64,000 nt of DNA from Acidobacteriota bacterium (GTDB lineage Bacteria > Acidobacteriota > Vicinamibacteria > Vicinamibacterales > 2-12-FULL-66-21): positions 1 through 64,000 of the forward strand of contig QHWT01000071.1 in NCBI GenBank assembly GCA_003222675.1. The letters run 5' to 3'. The notes below the pieces were generated by a model that saw only the letters and a program-made list of their open reading frames with translations, was not told where the DNA came from and ran no database searches. The translations under genes and the position numbers were made by a program. Below are positions 1 to 10,011 of this stretch, in pieces (position 1 is the stretch's first letter; every line of letters starts with the position of its first letter).

Positions 1-1
1 T

Positions 2-1342
2 GCGGAAGCGATCGCGGCGGCAGCGCACCGGCCGTTTCGCTACGTAGCGTCCTCGCGGATCTCCAAGGAAGACCTCGTGCGGGACATCCTCCGGGCCGAT
101 CCGGTGACCGAGGGCCTGATCTGCGTCCTCTCCTGTGTCGAGCCGTGCCAGTCGTTCACCATCCGACGCGATCGGGCCACCCACCACCTGCAGCTGATCG
201 CGCAGGAACGCAAATGCTTGCATCTGTACTTCTACTATCTCGATCGTGACTTTGGGGTGATGCATGTGCGACTGCAGACCTGGTTGCCCTGCACGATCCA
301 GGTGTGTGTGAATGGCCGTTAGTGGCTCGCGCGCCACATGACCCGTCGTGGGCTCGGGTATGAGCAAGCTGACAATGCGTTTGTGCACCTCGCCGATCCC
401 GAGCGCGCCCAGGCCATCGCCGACCGGCTGCTCGATTGGCCGTGGCCGTCCTTCTTGCAGCGCCTCGCTCGGCAGGTCAATCCGTGGGCCACCGCCAAAC
501 GGACCGCCGTCAAGCCGTACTACTGGAGCGTGCGACAAAGCGAGTACGCCACCGATGTCGTCTTCTGTGACGACACCACGCTCGCCCGCTGGTATCCCCG
601 CCTGCTGCATCACGCCGTGGAACACTTCGGCGCGGAAGATGTCCTCCGGTTTCTCGGCCGGCCGCTGCCCGGCCGCTTCCGCGGCGAGGCCCGGACTGAG
701 TTGCGCCAGCGCTCCGAGGGGCGACGCATCAAACATTGCATCGATGAAAACTGGATCAAGATGTACGACAAAGCGGGTCGTCTGCTGCGAATCGAAACGA
801 CCATCAATAATCCTCGACGCTTCAAGGTGCGCCGAATCCGGCGCTGCGGCCATCAACGCGTCCTCGGCTGGTTGCCCTTGCGAAAGAGCATCGCGGATCT
901 GCGACGGCGGGTGGAGATCGCCCGCGCCGCCAATGCGCGCTATCTCGAGGCGCTCAGCGTGGTGGGCGAGATCACTCCCTCGCACCACCTGCTCGACCCG
1001 GTTAGTCAACGGGTCACCCGCAACGGTCGGGCCTATCGTCCGTTGCGCCCGATCAGTCCCGAGGACGCTGCCGTCTTCCAGCTCCTCCTGCACGGACAGT
1101 TTTCCATTCAAGGCATCCGCAATGCCGATCTGCGTCGCCCTCTCATCTCGCAGGCCGACGCCACCACCACTCGACGACAAGCCTCGGCGCGCATCAGTCG
1201 CCTGCTCCGCCTCCTGCGCGCGCACGGCTTGCTTCGCAAAGTGTCCGGCACGCGCTACTACCGTGTCACTATCAAAGGGCACCAGGTCATGACCACTGCG
1301 CTCAAATTCCGCAACACCGATATCGCGTTGCTCGCAGCCTGA
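2..1342 (+). pseudogene. Large uncharacterised ORF interrupted by an in-frame TAG, 5' end outside the window
   Basis: One frame is open from the window edge at base 2 to the stop at 1340-1342 except for a single TAG at 320-322. The 5' part reads through a Cys-rich stretch (CVLSCVEPCQSF, then RKCLHLYFYYL and VRLQTWLPCTIQVCVNGR). The 3' part resumes immediately with WLARHM and continues about 330 residues, with a basic middle and a C-terminal part resembling a winged helix (SARISRLLRLLRAHGLLRKV). Because the frame is unchanged on both sides, a one-base nonsense change (for example GAG to TAG) is the simplest reading. I recall similar long proteins of unknown function in environmental bacteria, but I cannot name a family or function. 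If translated at all, the 3' piece could restart at the ATG at 338. Confidence 0.55.
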
Positions 1343-1418
1343 CTTTCGTGTCAAAAAAACAAGAAACCACACGTTTGCATTGCAGAGCCCTCTTCGTTGA
1401 AAGACTAAATTCAGATTT

Positions 1419-1445
1419 CTCTGCGAGCTCTGCGAGCTTTGCGTG
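1419..1445. repeat. Short 9-bp tandem repeat (CTCTGCGAG type)
   Basis: Three near-identical 9-bp units (CTCTGCGAG, CTCTGCGAG, CTTTGCGTG) lie in the 160-bp gap before the SnoaL-like gene. No matching inverted arm was found nearby, unlike the heptamer arrays elsewhere in the window. The rest of the gap shows only the ribosome-binding site of the next gene. Confidence 0.6.
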
Positions 1446-1503
1446 AGTACGTCCGTGAGACGCGATTCGTGGTATTTTCACGCGGACTTTTCGAGGAGGG
1501 TCG

Positions 1504-2019
1504 ATGATTTCCACGTCCATCAAGTACCGGTTCTTTGGAGCGGCGTGTGGCGTGATCGCGCTCGCGTCGATGCCCGCATTTGCGCAGCAGCGCGGCGGGT
1601 CCGCCGCCGCCGAAGCGGCCATCGGCAAGACCCGATCGGCCTACCAGACGGCTGCCAATGCACAAGACGGCGCGGCGATCGCGAAGCTGTTCGCGCCGGA
1701 CGGCACCGAGATGCCGCCGAATGCGCCGCTCCAGAAAGGACGCGCGGCGATCGAGGGCTACCACAAGAATTTCGCCAGTCAAATGATGGTCCACAACCTG
1801 GTGATCAAGCCAACTGAAACGCACGTGATGGGTGAGGTGGCGTACGACGTCGGCACCTACTCGCAGAATCTGATGCCGATGAAAGGGGGAGGCAAGATGA
1901 TGGACGACAAAGGGAAGTACATCGTCCTCCTCAAGAAGGACGCCAGCGGCGCGTGGCTGATCACGCACGCCATCTACAACAGCGACGTTCCGCTTCCGGC
2001 CCCTGCTGCCGCGAAGTAG
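1504..2019 (+). CDS. Secreted SnoaL/DUF4440-like (NTF2-fold) protein
   Basis: The 171-residue product begins with a clear Sec signal peptide: a basic N terminus, a hydrophobic core and AFA-QQ at about residue 27. The mature part resembles the SnoaL/DUF4440 group of NTF2-like proteins: a first helix with TRSAYQTAANAQDGAAIAKLFAPDG, then GRAAIEGY, and a C-terminal sheet ending in GAWLITHAIYNSD. Such proteins are small cone-shaped binding or catalytic domains; no substrate can be read from this sequence. The start is supported by GAGGAGG just upstream. Translation of the next gene begins 2 bp after its stop, so the two are probably co-transcribed. Confidence 0.75.
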   Translation: MISTSIKYRFFGAACGVIALASMPAFAQQRGGSAAAEAAIGKTRSAYQTAANAQDGAAIAKLFAPDGTEMPPNAPLQKGRAAIEGYHKNFASQMMVHNLVIKPTETHVMGEVAYDVGTYSQNLMPMKGGGKMMDDKGKYIVLLKKDASGAWLITHAIYNSDVPLPAPAAAK

Positions 2020-2020
2020 C

Positions 2021-2494
2021 GTGACGCCGGTCGTCAAGATTCGCGACGGCACGGCCGCCGACCGCGACTTCGTCATCGCGACCGCGCAACGATTCGCGGC
2101 ATTCGGACCGCCACCGTGGCGATCCGCGGACGAAGTCGTGGCCGGCGAGGTTCGGTACCTGAACGATTTCTTCGACGGTCACCTAAAAGGGCCGCTCCTG
2201 CTCGTCGCCACCACCGCCAGCGAGGAGCCGATCGGCTTCGCGCTGCTCGAGCCTGTCGTTGATTACTTTTCCGGTGAACCCCACGCGCACCTCGGCATGA
2301 TCGCCGTCACCGAAGCGGCAGAAGGAACCGGCGCTTCCACAGCGCTGATGCGTGCCGCGGAACACCGCGCACGCGCGCAGGGTTTCACGAAAATCACCCT
2401 CAACGTATTCGAACGCAACGCGCGCGCGCGGCGCCTCTACGAGAAGCTCGGCTTCGCCGTGGAGATCGTGCGGTATGTGAAGCCGCTTACGTGA
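2021..2494 (+). CDS. GNAT-family N-acetyltransferase
   Basis: The 157-residue protein has the GNAT layout. An N-terminal strand-helix (VKIRDGTAADRDFVIATAQRF) is followed by a central sheet with LGMIAVTEAAEGTGASTALM, which corresponds to motif A, the acetyl-CoA pyrophosphate loop (Q/R-x-x-G-x-G/A, here AEGTGA). A C-terminal ARRLYEKLGF motif is typical of RimI-like members. It should transfer acetyl from acetyl-CoA to an amine; the acceptor is unknown. The start is GTG, two bases after the preceding stop, which suggests translational coupling with the SnoaL-like gene. Confidence 0.85.
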   Translation: MTPVVKIRDGTAADRDFVIATAQRFAAFGPPPWRSADEVVAGEVRYLNDFFDGHLKGPLLLVATTASEEPIGFALLEPVVDYFSGEPHAHLGMIAVTEAAEGTGASTALMRAAEHRARAQGFTKITLNVFERNARARRLYEKLGFAVEIVRYVKPLT

Positions 2495-2581
2495 CCGCGC
2501 CCGCCGGCATTGCGAACCGAGGCGCGGCTTGCGTCGCGACGCCGCCAACTCAGCCGAGCGCTATAATCTGCCGACCTGACG

Positions 2582-5227
2582 GTGGTGCTGACTCCGGGGA
2601 CTCGCGTCGGCCCGTACGAGATCGTGTCCGCCATTGGCGCCGGCGGCATGGGTGAGGTCTATTGCGCGCGAGAGACGCGGTTGCAGCGGAACGTTGCCAT
2701 CAAGGTTCTGCCCGCGGAGTTCGCGACCGATCCCGAGCGCTGCGCCCGATTCGAGCGCGAGGCGCAGATCCTGGCGTCTCTGCATCACCCACACATCGCC
2801 TCAATTTTCCGGCTCGAGGAATCCCACGGCCTGCGCGCGATCGTCATGGAACTGGTCGAAGGGCCGACGCTGGCGCAGCGCATTGCTGAAGGACCGGTCG
2901 CCGTTCCCGACGCGCTCAGTATCGCGCTGCAGATCGCGCAGGCGCTCGGTGCGGCGCATGAGCGCGGCATTGTCCATCGCGATCTGAAGCCCTCGAATAT
3001 CAAGATCGCCGAGGACGGTACGGTCAAAGTGCTCGACTTCGGACTGGCGAAGACGCTGAGTCGCAGCGGCCCCCTCGAAGGGACTCAGTCGCAGACGGTC
3101 TCCGCGGTCGGTACTCGCGCGGGCGTCATTCTTGGAACAGTCGCGTACATGAGCCCGGAGCAGGCGCGCGGCGAGGCAGTGGACAAGCGCACCGATATCT
3201 GGGCGTTCGGTTGCGTGTTGTACGAATCGTTGACGGGCCGCAAAACATTTCCGGGCGCGACGCCATACGACGTTGTCGCTGCGATCCTGACGCGCGAACC
3301 CGACTGGACGGCGCTGCCCCCCGGCACTCCGCCATCGGCCCGTCGGGTGCTCCGACGAACGCTCGAGAAAGATCCGAAGCGCCGACTCCGCGACATTGGC
3401 GACGTGCGGCACGACCTCGAGGACGTCGCTATCGAGCCCGAACCCCTTCGCCCCGTGTTCAATCATCGGTGGCACCGGTTGGCGATCGCCGGACTGTTAC
3501 TAATCGGCGCTGCCCTGATCGCCATCTGGATCGCGTGGTTTGGCCGCCAGGCGTCGCGCGACGCACCCGAGACGCGCTTCGAGATCCAGACCCCGACGAC
3601 GACCGATCCAGCGTCATTCGCGATTTCGCCCGATGGGCGGCAGCTGGCGTTCGTCGCGAACCGTAACGGCGTTCCGCAGTTGTGCGTGCGTCCGCTCGCC
3701 GACACCGTGTCACGCTGGCTTCCCGGCACCGAGCGTGCGATGTTTCCGTTCTGGGCGCCAGATGGGCAGGCCATCGGCTTCTTCGCGGAAGCCAAACTGA
3801 AAAGAGTCGATCTTGCAGGCGGACCGCCGCGGGACCTGGCAAACGCCACAGGGTGGGGCGGTACATGGAACGCGCTCGGGGACATCGTCTACGCCCCGCT
3901 CGCGGGCGGCCCGCTGATGCGAGTGGACGCGAACGGCGGCGCGGCTCGGCCGGTCACACGACTCGTGTCCAGCATCGGAGAGATCAATCACTGCTGGCCG
4001 CAGTTCCTGCCCGACGGACGCCGGTTCATTTTCATGGTGGTCGGACCGCCTGAGCGACAGGGTGTGTACGTCGCGTCACTCGATGGCGGCGAAGCTTCGC
4101 GCCTCATCGAGTCCGAGTCGCCCGCGCTGTTCGCGCCACCCGCGACGTTGTTGCTTCGGAGGCAGGCCACACTCGTCGCGTTACCCTTCGATGTCACGCG
4201 CGCCAGAGTGACAGGCGAAGCGACGATCGTTGCGCAGTCGCTCGGAGGTGCGTCGGTACCTTTTCGCGGCGCGGTCGCGGTCTCCGCCAACAACGTGCTG
4301 GTGTTTCGTGCTGCCGGCGGCGAGCCACGCCAGCGCCTTGTCTGGGTCGGACGGACTGGGAGTGTGCAGGGGTCGGCAGGCCCTCTCGATCCCGTGTGGC
4401 CTGCAAGGCCCGAGCTTGCGCCTGACGGACGGCGTGTCGCACTGGAACGAGGGATCGGAAATCTGGACATCTGGGTGATCGATACGGTCACAGGTGTGCA
4501 GAGCCGCTTGACGTTCAATCCACGAATCGACTGGGCGCCGGTGTGGTCTCCAGATGCGCGCCGGATCGTCTTTGTGTCAGATCGCAGCGGTCCCATGCAA
4601 TTCTTCGAGAAGCCATCAAATGGTTCCGGTGTGGAACGATCGCTGTTCTCACCCGAAATCCCGACGATGCCGTTGGCGTTCTCGCCGGACGGGCAGCTAC
4701 TACTTTACGCCGCCAAGGATCCAAAAACCGGCGTCGATCTTCGCGCGCTTCCATTGGTCGGGGCCACCGAGCCGATTCCCGTCGTGCAGACGCCGGCGGA
4801 CGAGGCGTCGGGCCAGTTCTCGCCCGACGGCCGCTGGATCGCGTATCAGTCGAACGAGTCCGGGCAGGTTCAGATTTATGTGGAACGCTTTCCGACTCGC
4901 GGCGGCAAGTGGCAGATCTCAGCGGGTCAGGGGGAACAGCCGCGCTGGCGGCACGATGGGAAGGAACTGTTCTACCTGAGGGCGGATGGATACTTGATGG
5001 CGGTGGCGATTGATTTTCAGTCGGAGGGAGAGTTGACGGCGGCTACGCCGGTGCCACTCTTCCTGACCCGGATAAACACGACGGTTGGCGGCGCGCCGTG
5101 GTATGCGCGCCCTCAGTACGCCGTCGCACCCGACGGCCGATTCCTGGTCAATGAGGTGCACGAAGCCGAGTCCATGCCGCCCATCACCATCGTCCTCAAC
5201 TGGCACGCACCGCAGGCTCAGCGGTGA
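2582..5227 (+). CDS. Membrane Ser/Thr protein kinase fused to a TolB/PD40 beta-propeller
   Basis: The 881-residue protein has a PknB-type kinase domain at about residues 10-280: glycine loop GAGGMGEV (19-26), ATP-binding Lys41 in AIKVLP, catalytic HRDLKP with Asp134, the DFGLA metal motif and the SPEQARG activation segment. One transmembrane helix follows at about 299-320. The C-terminal half carries repeated PD40/WD40-like blades ([43 protein letters not shown]), which should lie outside the cytoplasm. Similar kinase-propeller fusions are abundant in Acidobacteriota. The signal sensed and the substrates are unknown. The start is GTG at 2582; GTG at 2585 is also possible. Confidence 0.93.
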   Translation: MVLTPGTRVGPYEIVSAIGAGGMGEVYCARETRLQRNVAIKVLPAEFATDPERCARFEREAQILASLHHPHIASIFRLEESHGLRAIVMELVEGPTLAQRIAEGPVAVPDALSIALQIAQALGAAHERGIVHRDLKPSNIKIAEDGTVKVLDFGLAKTLSRSGPLEGTQSQTVSAVGTRAGVILGTVAYMSPEQARGEAVDKRTDIWAFGCVLYESLTGRKTFPGATPYDVVAAILTREPDWTALPPGTPPSARRVLRRTLEKDPKRRLRDIGDVRHDLEDVAIEPEPLRPVFNHRWHRLAIAGLLLIGAALIAIWIAWFGRQASRDAPETRFEIQTPTTTDPASFAISPDGRQLAFVANRNGVPQLCVRPLADTVSRWLPGTERAMFPFWAPDGQAIGFFAEAKLKRVDLAGGPPRDLANATGWGGTWNALGDIVYAPLAGGPLMRVDANGGAARPVTRLVSSIGEINHCWPQFLPDGRRFIFMVVGPPERQGVYVASLDGGEASRLIESESPALFAPPATLLLRRQATLVALPFDVTRARVTGEATIVAQSLGGASVPFRGAVAVSANNVLVFRAAGGEPRQRLVWVGRTGSVQGSAGPLDPVWPARPELAPDGRRVALERGIGNLDIWVIDTVTGVQSRLTFNPRIDWAPVWSPDARRIVFVSDRSGPMQFFEKPSNGSGVERSLFSPEIPTMPLAFSPDGQLLLYAAKDPKTGVDLRALPLVGATEPIPVVQTPADEASGQFSPDGRWIAYQSNESGQVQIYVERFPTRGGKWQISAGQGEQPRWRHDGKELFYLRADGYLMAVAIDFQSEGELTAATPVPLFLTRINTTVGGAPWYARPQYAVAPDGRFLVNEVHEAESMPPITIVLNWHAPQAQR

Positions 5228-5262
5228 ACAATCAGCGCGCCACGTTCGATTAAGATCGCGTG

Positions 5263-6537
5263 ATGCTTCGTTCGTTCGTTTTGTGTCTTGCCATGGTGTT
5301 ACTGCAAGCGTCCTCGCAGGAACGTGCGATCTCCGATTACATCGATGCCCACAACGGCGAGGCGCTCGCATTGCTGGAGAAGGTCGTCAACATCAACAGC
5401 GGTTCGATGAACCTCGCGGGCGTTCGCGCGGTGGGCGACGTATTTCGAGCTGAGTTCGATACGCTCGGGTTCAAGTCGACCTGGGTGGACGGGACCGCGT
5501 TTAAACGCGCCGGGCACCTCGTCGCGGATCATCCGGGGCGCGGCCCGCGCATCCTCTTGATCGGGCACCTCGACACCGTCTTCGAGCCGGACAGCCCCTT
5601 CCAGAAATTTCAGCGCATCGACGAGAAGACCGCGACGGGCCCCGGCATCATCGACATGAAGGGGGGCGACGTCATCATCGTGCAGGCATTGAAGGCATTG
5701 AAGGCCGCCGCGGTGAACGACGTGAATGTCGTCGTGGTCATGACCGGCGACGAGGAAGACACCGGAGAGCCGCAGAGCCTCGCGCGCGCCGCGCTGGTCG
5801 AGGCGGCCAAGGGCGCCGATTACGCGCTTGGGTTCGAGGATGGGCCGGGAGACCCGCGCTACGCAGTGACGGCGCGCCGCGGAACGTCCAGCTGGAAGCT
5901 CGAGGTGAAAGGGGATCCGGCGCACTCATCGCAGATCTTTCGATCGGATGTCGGCTACGGCGCCATCTACGAGCTCTCGCGCGTGCTCGACGGCTTCCGC
6001 CAGCGTCTGGCGGGGGAGGAGTTTCTCACGTTCAATCCGGGGATGGTCCTCGGCGGAACGTCGGTGGAGTTCGACCAGGCGCAGAGCCGCGGCAGCGCGT
6101 CCGGCAAGACGAACGTGGTCGCCGCGCGCGCCGTCGCGATGGGCGATCTCCGCACTGTGTCGAAGGCGCAGCTCGAACGCGCACGCGCGATCATGAACGA
6201 GGTCGCGGCCGCGTCGCTTGGCCACACGCAATCGACGTTGACATTCGAGGATGGCTATCCGTCGCTCTCGCCGACGGAGGGGAACGCGAACCTGCTCGCG
6301 CTCTACGATCGCGCGAGCCAGGATCTCGGCTTCGGCGCCGTGACTGCGGTGAGCCCCGCGCGCGCCGGCGCCGCGGACGTCTCGTTCGTCGCCGGCGAGG
6401 TCGAAAGCATCATCGACGGCATCGGCCTGATGGGTCGCGACGATCACACGCCGGGGGAAACCGCGGATCTCTCGACGCTCTCCAGCCAGACCAAACGCGC
6501 GGCGATCCTGCTGTATCGCCTGAGGAATCGTTCATGA
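5263..6537 (+). CDS. M20-family zinc peptidase (glutamate carboxypeptidase-like), exported
   Basis: The 424-residue protein has an N-terminal signal sequence (MLRSFVLCLAMVLLQAS). The M20 metal-binding pattern follows: HLDT with His102, GIIDMKGG with Asp131, the GDEEDTGEP block with Glu164/165 and a C-terminal DDHTPGE with His395. A dimerisation insert lies between (RRGTSSWKLEVKGDPAHSS). This resembles CPG2-like carboxypeptidases, which remove a C-terminal residue from peptides or conjugates using two zinc ions. ATG at 5263 is preferred over the overlapping GTG at 5260. The stop overlaps the SDR start by 4 bp, so the two genes are likely co-transcribed. Confidence 0.88.
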   Translation: MLRSFVLCLAMVLLQASSQERAISDYIDAHNGEALALLEKVVNINSGSMNLAGVRAVGDVFRAEFDTLGFKSTWVDGTAFKRAGHLVADHPGRGPRILLIGHLDTVFEPDSPFQKFQRIDEKTATGPGIIDMKGGDVIIVQALKALKAAAVNDVNVVVVMTGDEEDTGEPQSLARAALVEAAKGADYALGFEDGPGDPRYAVTARRGTSSWKLEVKGDPAHSSQIFRSDVGYGAIYELSRVLDGFRQRLAGEEFLTFNPGMVLGGTSVEFDQAQSRGSASGKTNVVAARAVAMGDLRTVSKAQLERARAIMNEVAAASLGHTQSTLTFEDGYPSLSPTEGNANLLALYDRASQDLGFGAVTAVSPARAGAADVSFVAGEVESIIDGIGLMGRDDHTPGETADLSTLSSQTKRAAILLYRLRNRS

Positions 6538-7304
6538 TGCGAACCGTCGTCGTCACCGGCGCCAGCAGCGGGATCGGCGCGGCGCTCGCGCGTCAGCTCG
6601 GCGCGCGCGGTGACCGTGTCGTACTCGCGGCCAGGCGCGAGACGGAGCTGCGGCGGCTGGCCGACGAGATCGGCGCGGGCGCGATCCCGATCGCCGCCGA
6701 TGTCACGCGGCGCCGGGAGGTCGACGCGCTGCGCGATCGCGTGATCGACGCCTTCGGCGGGATCGACGTGTGGGTCAACAACGCCGGACGCGGCGTGTCG
6801 AAGATGGTCCTCGATCTGACGGACGACGAGGTCGACGAGATGATGACCATCAACCTGAAGTCTGCGCTGTACGGCATGCAGGCCGCGGTTCCACACTTCA
6901 TCGAGCGTGGGCGCGGCCATATCATCAACATCTCGTCATTTCTGAGCCGGGTGCCGATGGCGACGATCCGATCGGCCTACAGCGCGTCGAAGGCGGCGCT
7001 CAACTCGCTCACGGCAAACCTCCGCATGGATCTCGCCGGCGCGCATCCGGCCATCCACGTCACGCTCGTGATGCCGGGCCTCGTGTCGACGGAGTTCGCG
7101 AAGCACGCGTTGCACGGCACACCGCCGATGAGCCCGGCGGCCGCTGGAGGTGCCCAGACCGCCGACGAGGTCGCGGCCGTCATTGTCGGCGTCATCGATC
7201 GTCCGGTGGCGGAGGTCTACACGGGGCCGCAACTCGCACCGCTCGCGCGGCGCTACTTCGAAGACGTCGGCGCCTTCGAACGATCGATGTCGGCATCGCG
7301 CTAG
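6534..7304 (+). CDS. Short-chain dehydrogenase/reductase (SDR)
   Basis: This 256-residue classical SDR has the cofactor motif TGASSGIG at residues 8-15, NNAG at 82-85 and the catalytic set Ser134/135, Tyr149 and Lys153 (YSASK). An Arg in LAARRET after the second strand suggests a preference for NADP(H). The C-terminal segment MPGLVSTEFAKHAL is typical of the substrate lid. Substrate is unknown. Start overlaps the peptidase stop (ATGATG at 6534). Confidence 0.92.
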   Translation: MMRTVVVTGASSGIGAALARQLGARGDRVVLAARRETELRRLADEIGAGAIPIAADVTRRREVDALRDRVIDAFGGIDVWVNNAGRGVSKMVLDLTDDEVDEMMTINLKSALYGMQAAVPHFIERGRGHIINISSFLSRVPMATIRSAYSASKAALNSLTANLRMDLAGAHPAIHVTLVMPGLVSTEFAKHALHGTPPMSPAAAGGAQTADEVAAVIVGVIDRPVAEVYTGPQLAPLARRYFEDVGAFERSMSASR

Positions 7305-7313
7305 AGTAGAGAG

Positions 7314-8623
7314 GTGAAGAAGATCGCCGACAATATCCTCGAGGTCATCGGCCACACGCCGATGGTCCGCCTCAATCGCATCACGAAGGAAGTGCCGGCA
7401 ACGGTCCTCGCGAAAATCGAGACATTCAACCCGGGCAACTCGATCAAGGACCGGATGGCCGTGCGCATGATCGAGGATGCGGAACGCGCGGGGAAGCTGA
7501 AGCCCGGCGGAACGATCGCTACAAGTGCATCTTCACGACGACCGACAAGCAATCGAAAGAGAAAGTGGACGCGCTGAAGGCATTCGGCGCGGAAGTCATC
7601 GTCTGCCCGACCAACGTCGACCCGGAAGATCCTCGGTCGTACTACTCCGTCTCCTCGCGCCTCGAGAAAGAAGTGCCGAACTCGTGGAAGGCGAACCAGT
7701 ACGACAACCTCTCGAACTCCGCCGCGCACTACGAGCAGACCGGGCCGGAGATCTGGGACCAGACCGACGGCCGCATCACGCAGCTCGTCGTGGGTGTCGG
7801 CACCGGCGGCACGGTCAGTGGCGTCGGCCGATACCTGAAGGAGAAGAACCCGAAGATCAAGATCTGGGGCATCGACACGTATGGCTCGATCTTCAAGAAG
7901 TACAAGGAGACCGGGATCTTCGACAAGAACGAGATCTATCCGTACATCACCGAGGGGATCGGCGAGGACTTCCTGCCGAAGAACGTCGATTTCGACGTCA
8001 TCGATCATTTCGAGAAGGTGACCGACAAGGATGCCGCGCTCATGACCCGGCGAATCGCGCGCGAGGAAGGCATCTTCGCGGGCAATTCCGCCGGCTCCGC
8101 GGTGGCCGGGCTGCTGCAGCTCAAGGATCAATTCAAGAAGGAAGACGTGATCGTGGTGATCTTTCACGACCACGGGTCGCGGTATCTCGGAAAGATGTTC
8201 AACGACGAGTGGATGCGCGAGAAGGGGTTCTTCGAGAAGACGGGCATGACCGCGCGCGATCTCGTTGCCTCGGGCGTTTCCGGCGAGTTGCTGTCGATCG
8301 AGAGCTGCGAGCCGGTGGCGGCGGCGGTGAAGCTGATGAGCGCCCACGACTTCTCACAGATTTCGATCACGCGCGATGCGCGCCTCGTCGGGTCTCTCAA
8401 TGAAACGCACCTGTACTCGCAGCTCGTCACCGATCCCGCAGCGAAGGATCAGCCTGTCGAATCGATCATGCAGCCCGCGTTTCCGTTCGTGGACATCTCC
8501 ACGCCCGTGGACCTGCTGTCCACCATGATCACGCCCACCACCCCGGCCGTTCTCGTGCGCGATTTCAAAACTGACAAGACGTTCATCATCACGCGCTCTG
8601 ACATCATTCGAGTCCTCGTGTAG
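7314..8623 (+). pseudogene. Cystathionine beta-synthase / cysteine synthase with CBS pair, disrupted by an internal deletion
   Basis: Two frames together give a CBS-type PLP enzyme. The 5' frame (GTG 7314 to 7577) has [10 protein letters not shown] and the lysine motif [11 protein letters not shown], then breaks after KPGGTI. The 3' frame (open from about 7522) resumes with [28 protein letters not shown], the C-terminal catalytic region and two CBS repeats. Expected between them is about 19 residues holding the PLP phosphate-binding loop (GTSGNTG). Roughly 55-58 bp appear to be missing, which also shifts the frame. The enzyme condenses serine or O-acetylserine with homocysteine or sulfide. 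As sequenced the gene cannot make an active product, so this is either a recent inactivation or an assembly error. Confidence 0.85.
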
Positions 8624-8813
8624 GCCGGAGCCTGCCGCGCCGAAGCCGGGGTGTTGATCCAAGCGGCGAAGGCGGGTCTTCAGACGCGGCGGAGCTGAAG
8701 GATCCGGCCCTGCAAAAGCGCTGCGGCCGCCGCTCAGCTGCATGCGGCACAAATAATGCTCGTCAAATCCATGTCCCCGTCGGAGTGTGGGTCACGATCA
8801 AGGAGTGCAAGAC

Positions 8814-9497
8814 ATGTTGAAACGGATGGCCGTTCTGATTTGCGGCGCTGGCGTCATCCTGATGACGTCCGGTCCGGCGGCGGCGCAGGCGGTGGAAAAG
8901 ACGAAGGAGAAGACGAAAGCGGCCGCGAGTAAAACCGGAGAGTTCCTGTCCGATGCGGCTATCACCACGGCCGTAAAGACCAAGCTGCTCGCGGACAGGA
9001 CCGTCAGCGGCTTGAACATTAACGTCGATACGACCGACGGCGTCGTGACGCTGACGGGGCCGGTGAAGACAGCCGCCGAGCGGAACCAGGCGCTGCGGCT
9101 CGCGCGGGCGACGAAGGGCGTCAAGCACGTCGAGAACAAGTTGACGCTGGAGACTGCCGGCACGACCGGGACGGCGGCCCCCAAGGCAAAGGTCAAGGAC
9201 GACGCCAAGCAGAACAACGATGAGAAAGCCAAGGTCGTCATCAAGGACGACACGACGCCGAAAGTGAAAGCGGCGGGGCGGAAGATCGCGGACGGTGAAA
9301 TCACGACGTCCGTGAAGACGAAGCTGCTCGGCGTGAAGGACGTGATCGCCAACGATATCAACGTCGATACGAACGAAGGCGTCGTGACGTTGAAGGGTAG
9401 CGTGCCGACGGAAGCGCAAAAGACGCGCGCAGCCGAGATCGCGCGCGGAACGGCCGGCGTCAAGCGCGTGGTGAACGAACTGACCGTGCAGAAATAG
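8814..9497 (+). CDS. Periplasmic double BON-domain protein
   Basis: The 227-residue product has a signal peptide ending near AAAQA. Two BON domains of about 65 residues follow (ITTAVKTKLLADRTVSGLNINVDTTDG and ITTSVKTKLLGVKDVIANDINVDTNEG), joined by a Lys/Asp-rich linker. BON domains occur in OsmY-like periplasmic stress proteins and are thought to bind phospholipid or envelope surfaces. ATG at 8814 is chosen over an upstream GTG at 8787 because AAGGAG lies at 8800-8805 and the signal peptide then starts at residue 1. The two BON copies align closely, as expected from an internal duplication. Confidence 0.87.
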   Translation: MLKRMAVLICGAGVILMTSGPAAAQAVEKTKEKTKAAASKTGEFLSDAAITTAVKTKLLADRTVSGLNINVDTTDGVVTLTGPVKTAAERNQALRLARATKGVKHVENKLTLETAGTTGTAAPKAKVKDDAKQNNDEKAKVVIKDDTTPKVKAAGRKIADGEITTSVKTKLLGVKDVIANDINVDTNEGVVTLKGSVPTEAQKTRAAEIARGTAGVKRVVNELTVQK

Positions 9498-9498
9498 G

Positions 9499-9543
9499 CT
9501 TCGGGCCTCAGGATTCTGACCTGACGCTCTGAGGCCCCTGAAG
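9499..9543. terminator. Bidirectional hairpin between convergent genes
   Basis: CTTCGGGCCTCAG at 9499-9511 pairs imperfectly with CTGAGGCCCCTGAAG at 9529-9543, between the convergent BON and cupin genes. There is no strong T tract, so its terminator role is inferred from position and stem. Confidence 0.5.
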
Positions 9544-9558
9544 CCTGAACCGGAAGCC

Positions 9559-9921
9559 CTACTCGTCGCGGTGCACCGTCGTCGGCGAGAACGCCGGCAG
9601 ACACACCGCGACGTATTCCGCGCCCTCGGGTCCAGGCGTGCTATAGCGCACCCACTCGCCGGCGCTCGCGACGACCGCTTGTCCCGTCTGCACGTCGAGC
9701 ACACCCGCATCGTGCTCGACGCGCAGCATGCCTTTCAACACCACAGTGATCTCTTCGAACTCGGGACGCTGCCCGGGTTCCTCCCATCCACTCGGCGAAA
9801 TCATCCTCGCGACGCTGACGCCCGCATGCCCGGAATTCACACGTCCCGCGAATTCCTGGATCTGTTTCGGCTTCGTGCCGACGCAGTCGATGATCGCCGG
9901 CCGTTCAATCAATCTCGGCAA
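9559..9921 (-). CDS. Small cupin-domain protein
   Basis: This is a 120-residue single-domain cupin: GHAGVSVARMISPSGWEEPGQRPEFEEITVVLKGMLRVEHD matches cupin motif 1, and QAVVASAGEWVRYSTPGPEGAEYVAVCLPAF matches motif 2. Compared with metal-binding cupins the usual histidines are mostly replaced, so binding without classic metal chemistry is possible. I place the start at TTG (9921-9919) because GGAGGT lies 6 bases upstream on this strand; the longer frame upstream has no comparable site. Function unknown. Confidence 0.75.
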   Translation of the reverse strand: MPRLIERPAIIDCVGTKPKQIQEFAGRVNSGHAGVSVARMISPSGWEEPGQRPEFEEITVVLKGMLRVEHDAGVLDVQTGQAVVASAGEWVRYSTPGPEGAEYVAVCLPAFSPTTVHRDE

Positions 9922-10011
9922 TGCCCGACCTCCGGACCACCGAAAAACACAGTTGGATCTCCTCGGAAGACACAGAACCCGCAATTATATGCGGTACGAT
10001 CGTGCGCAGTG

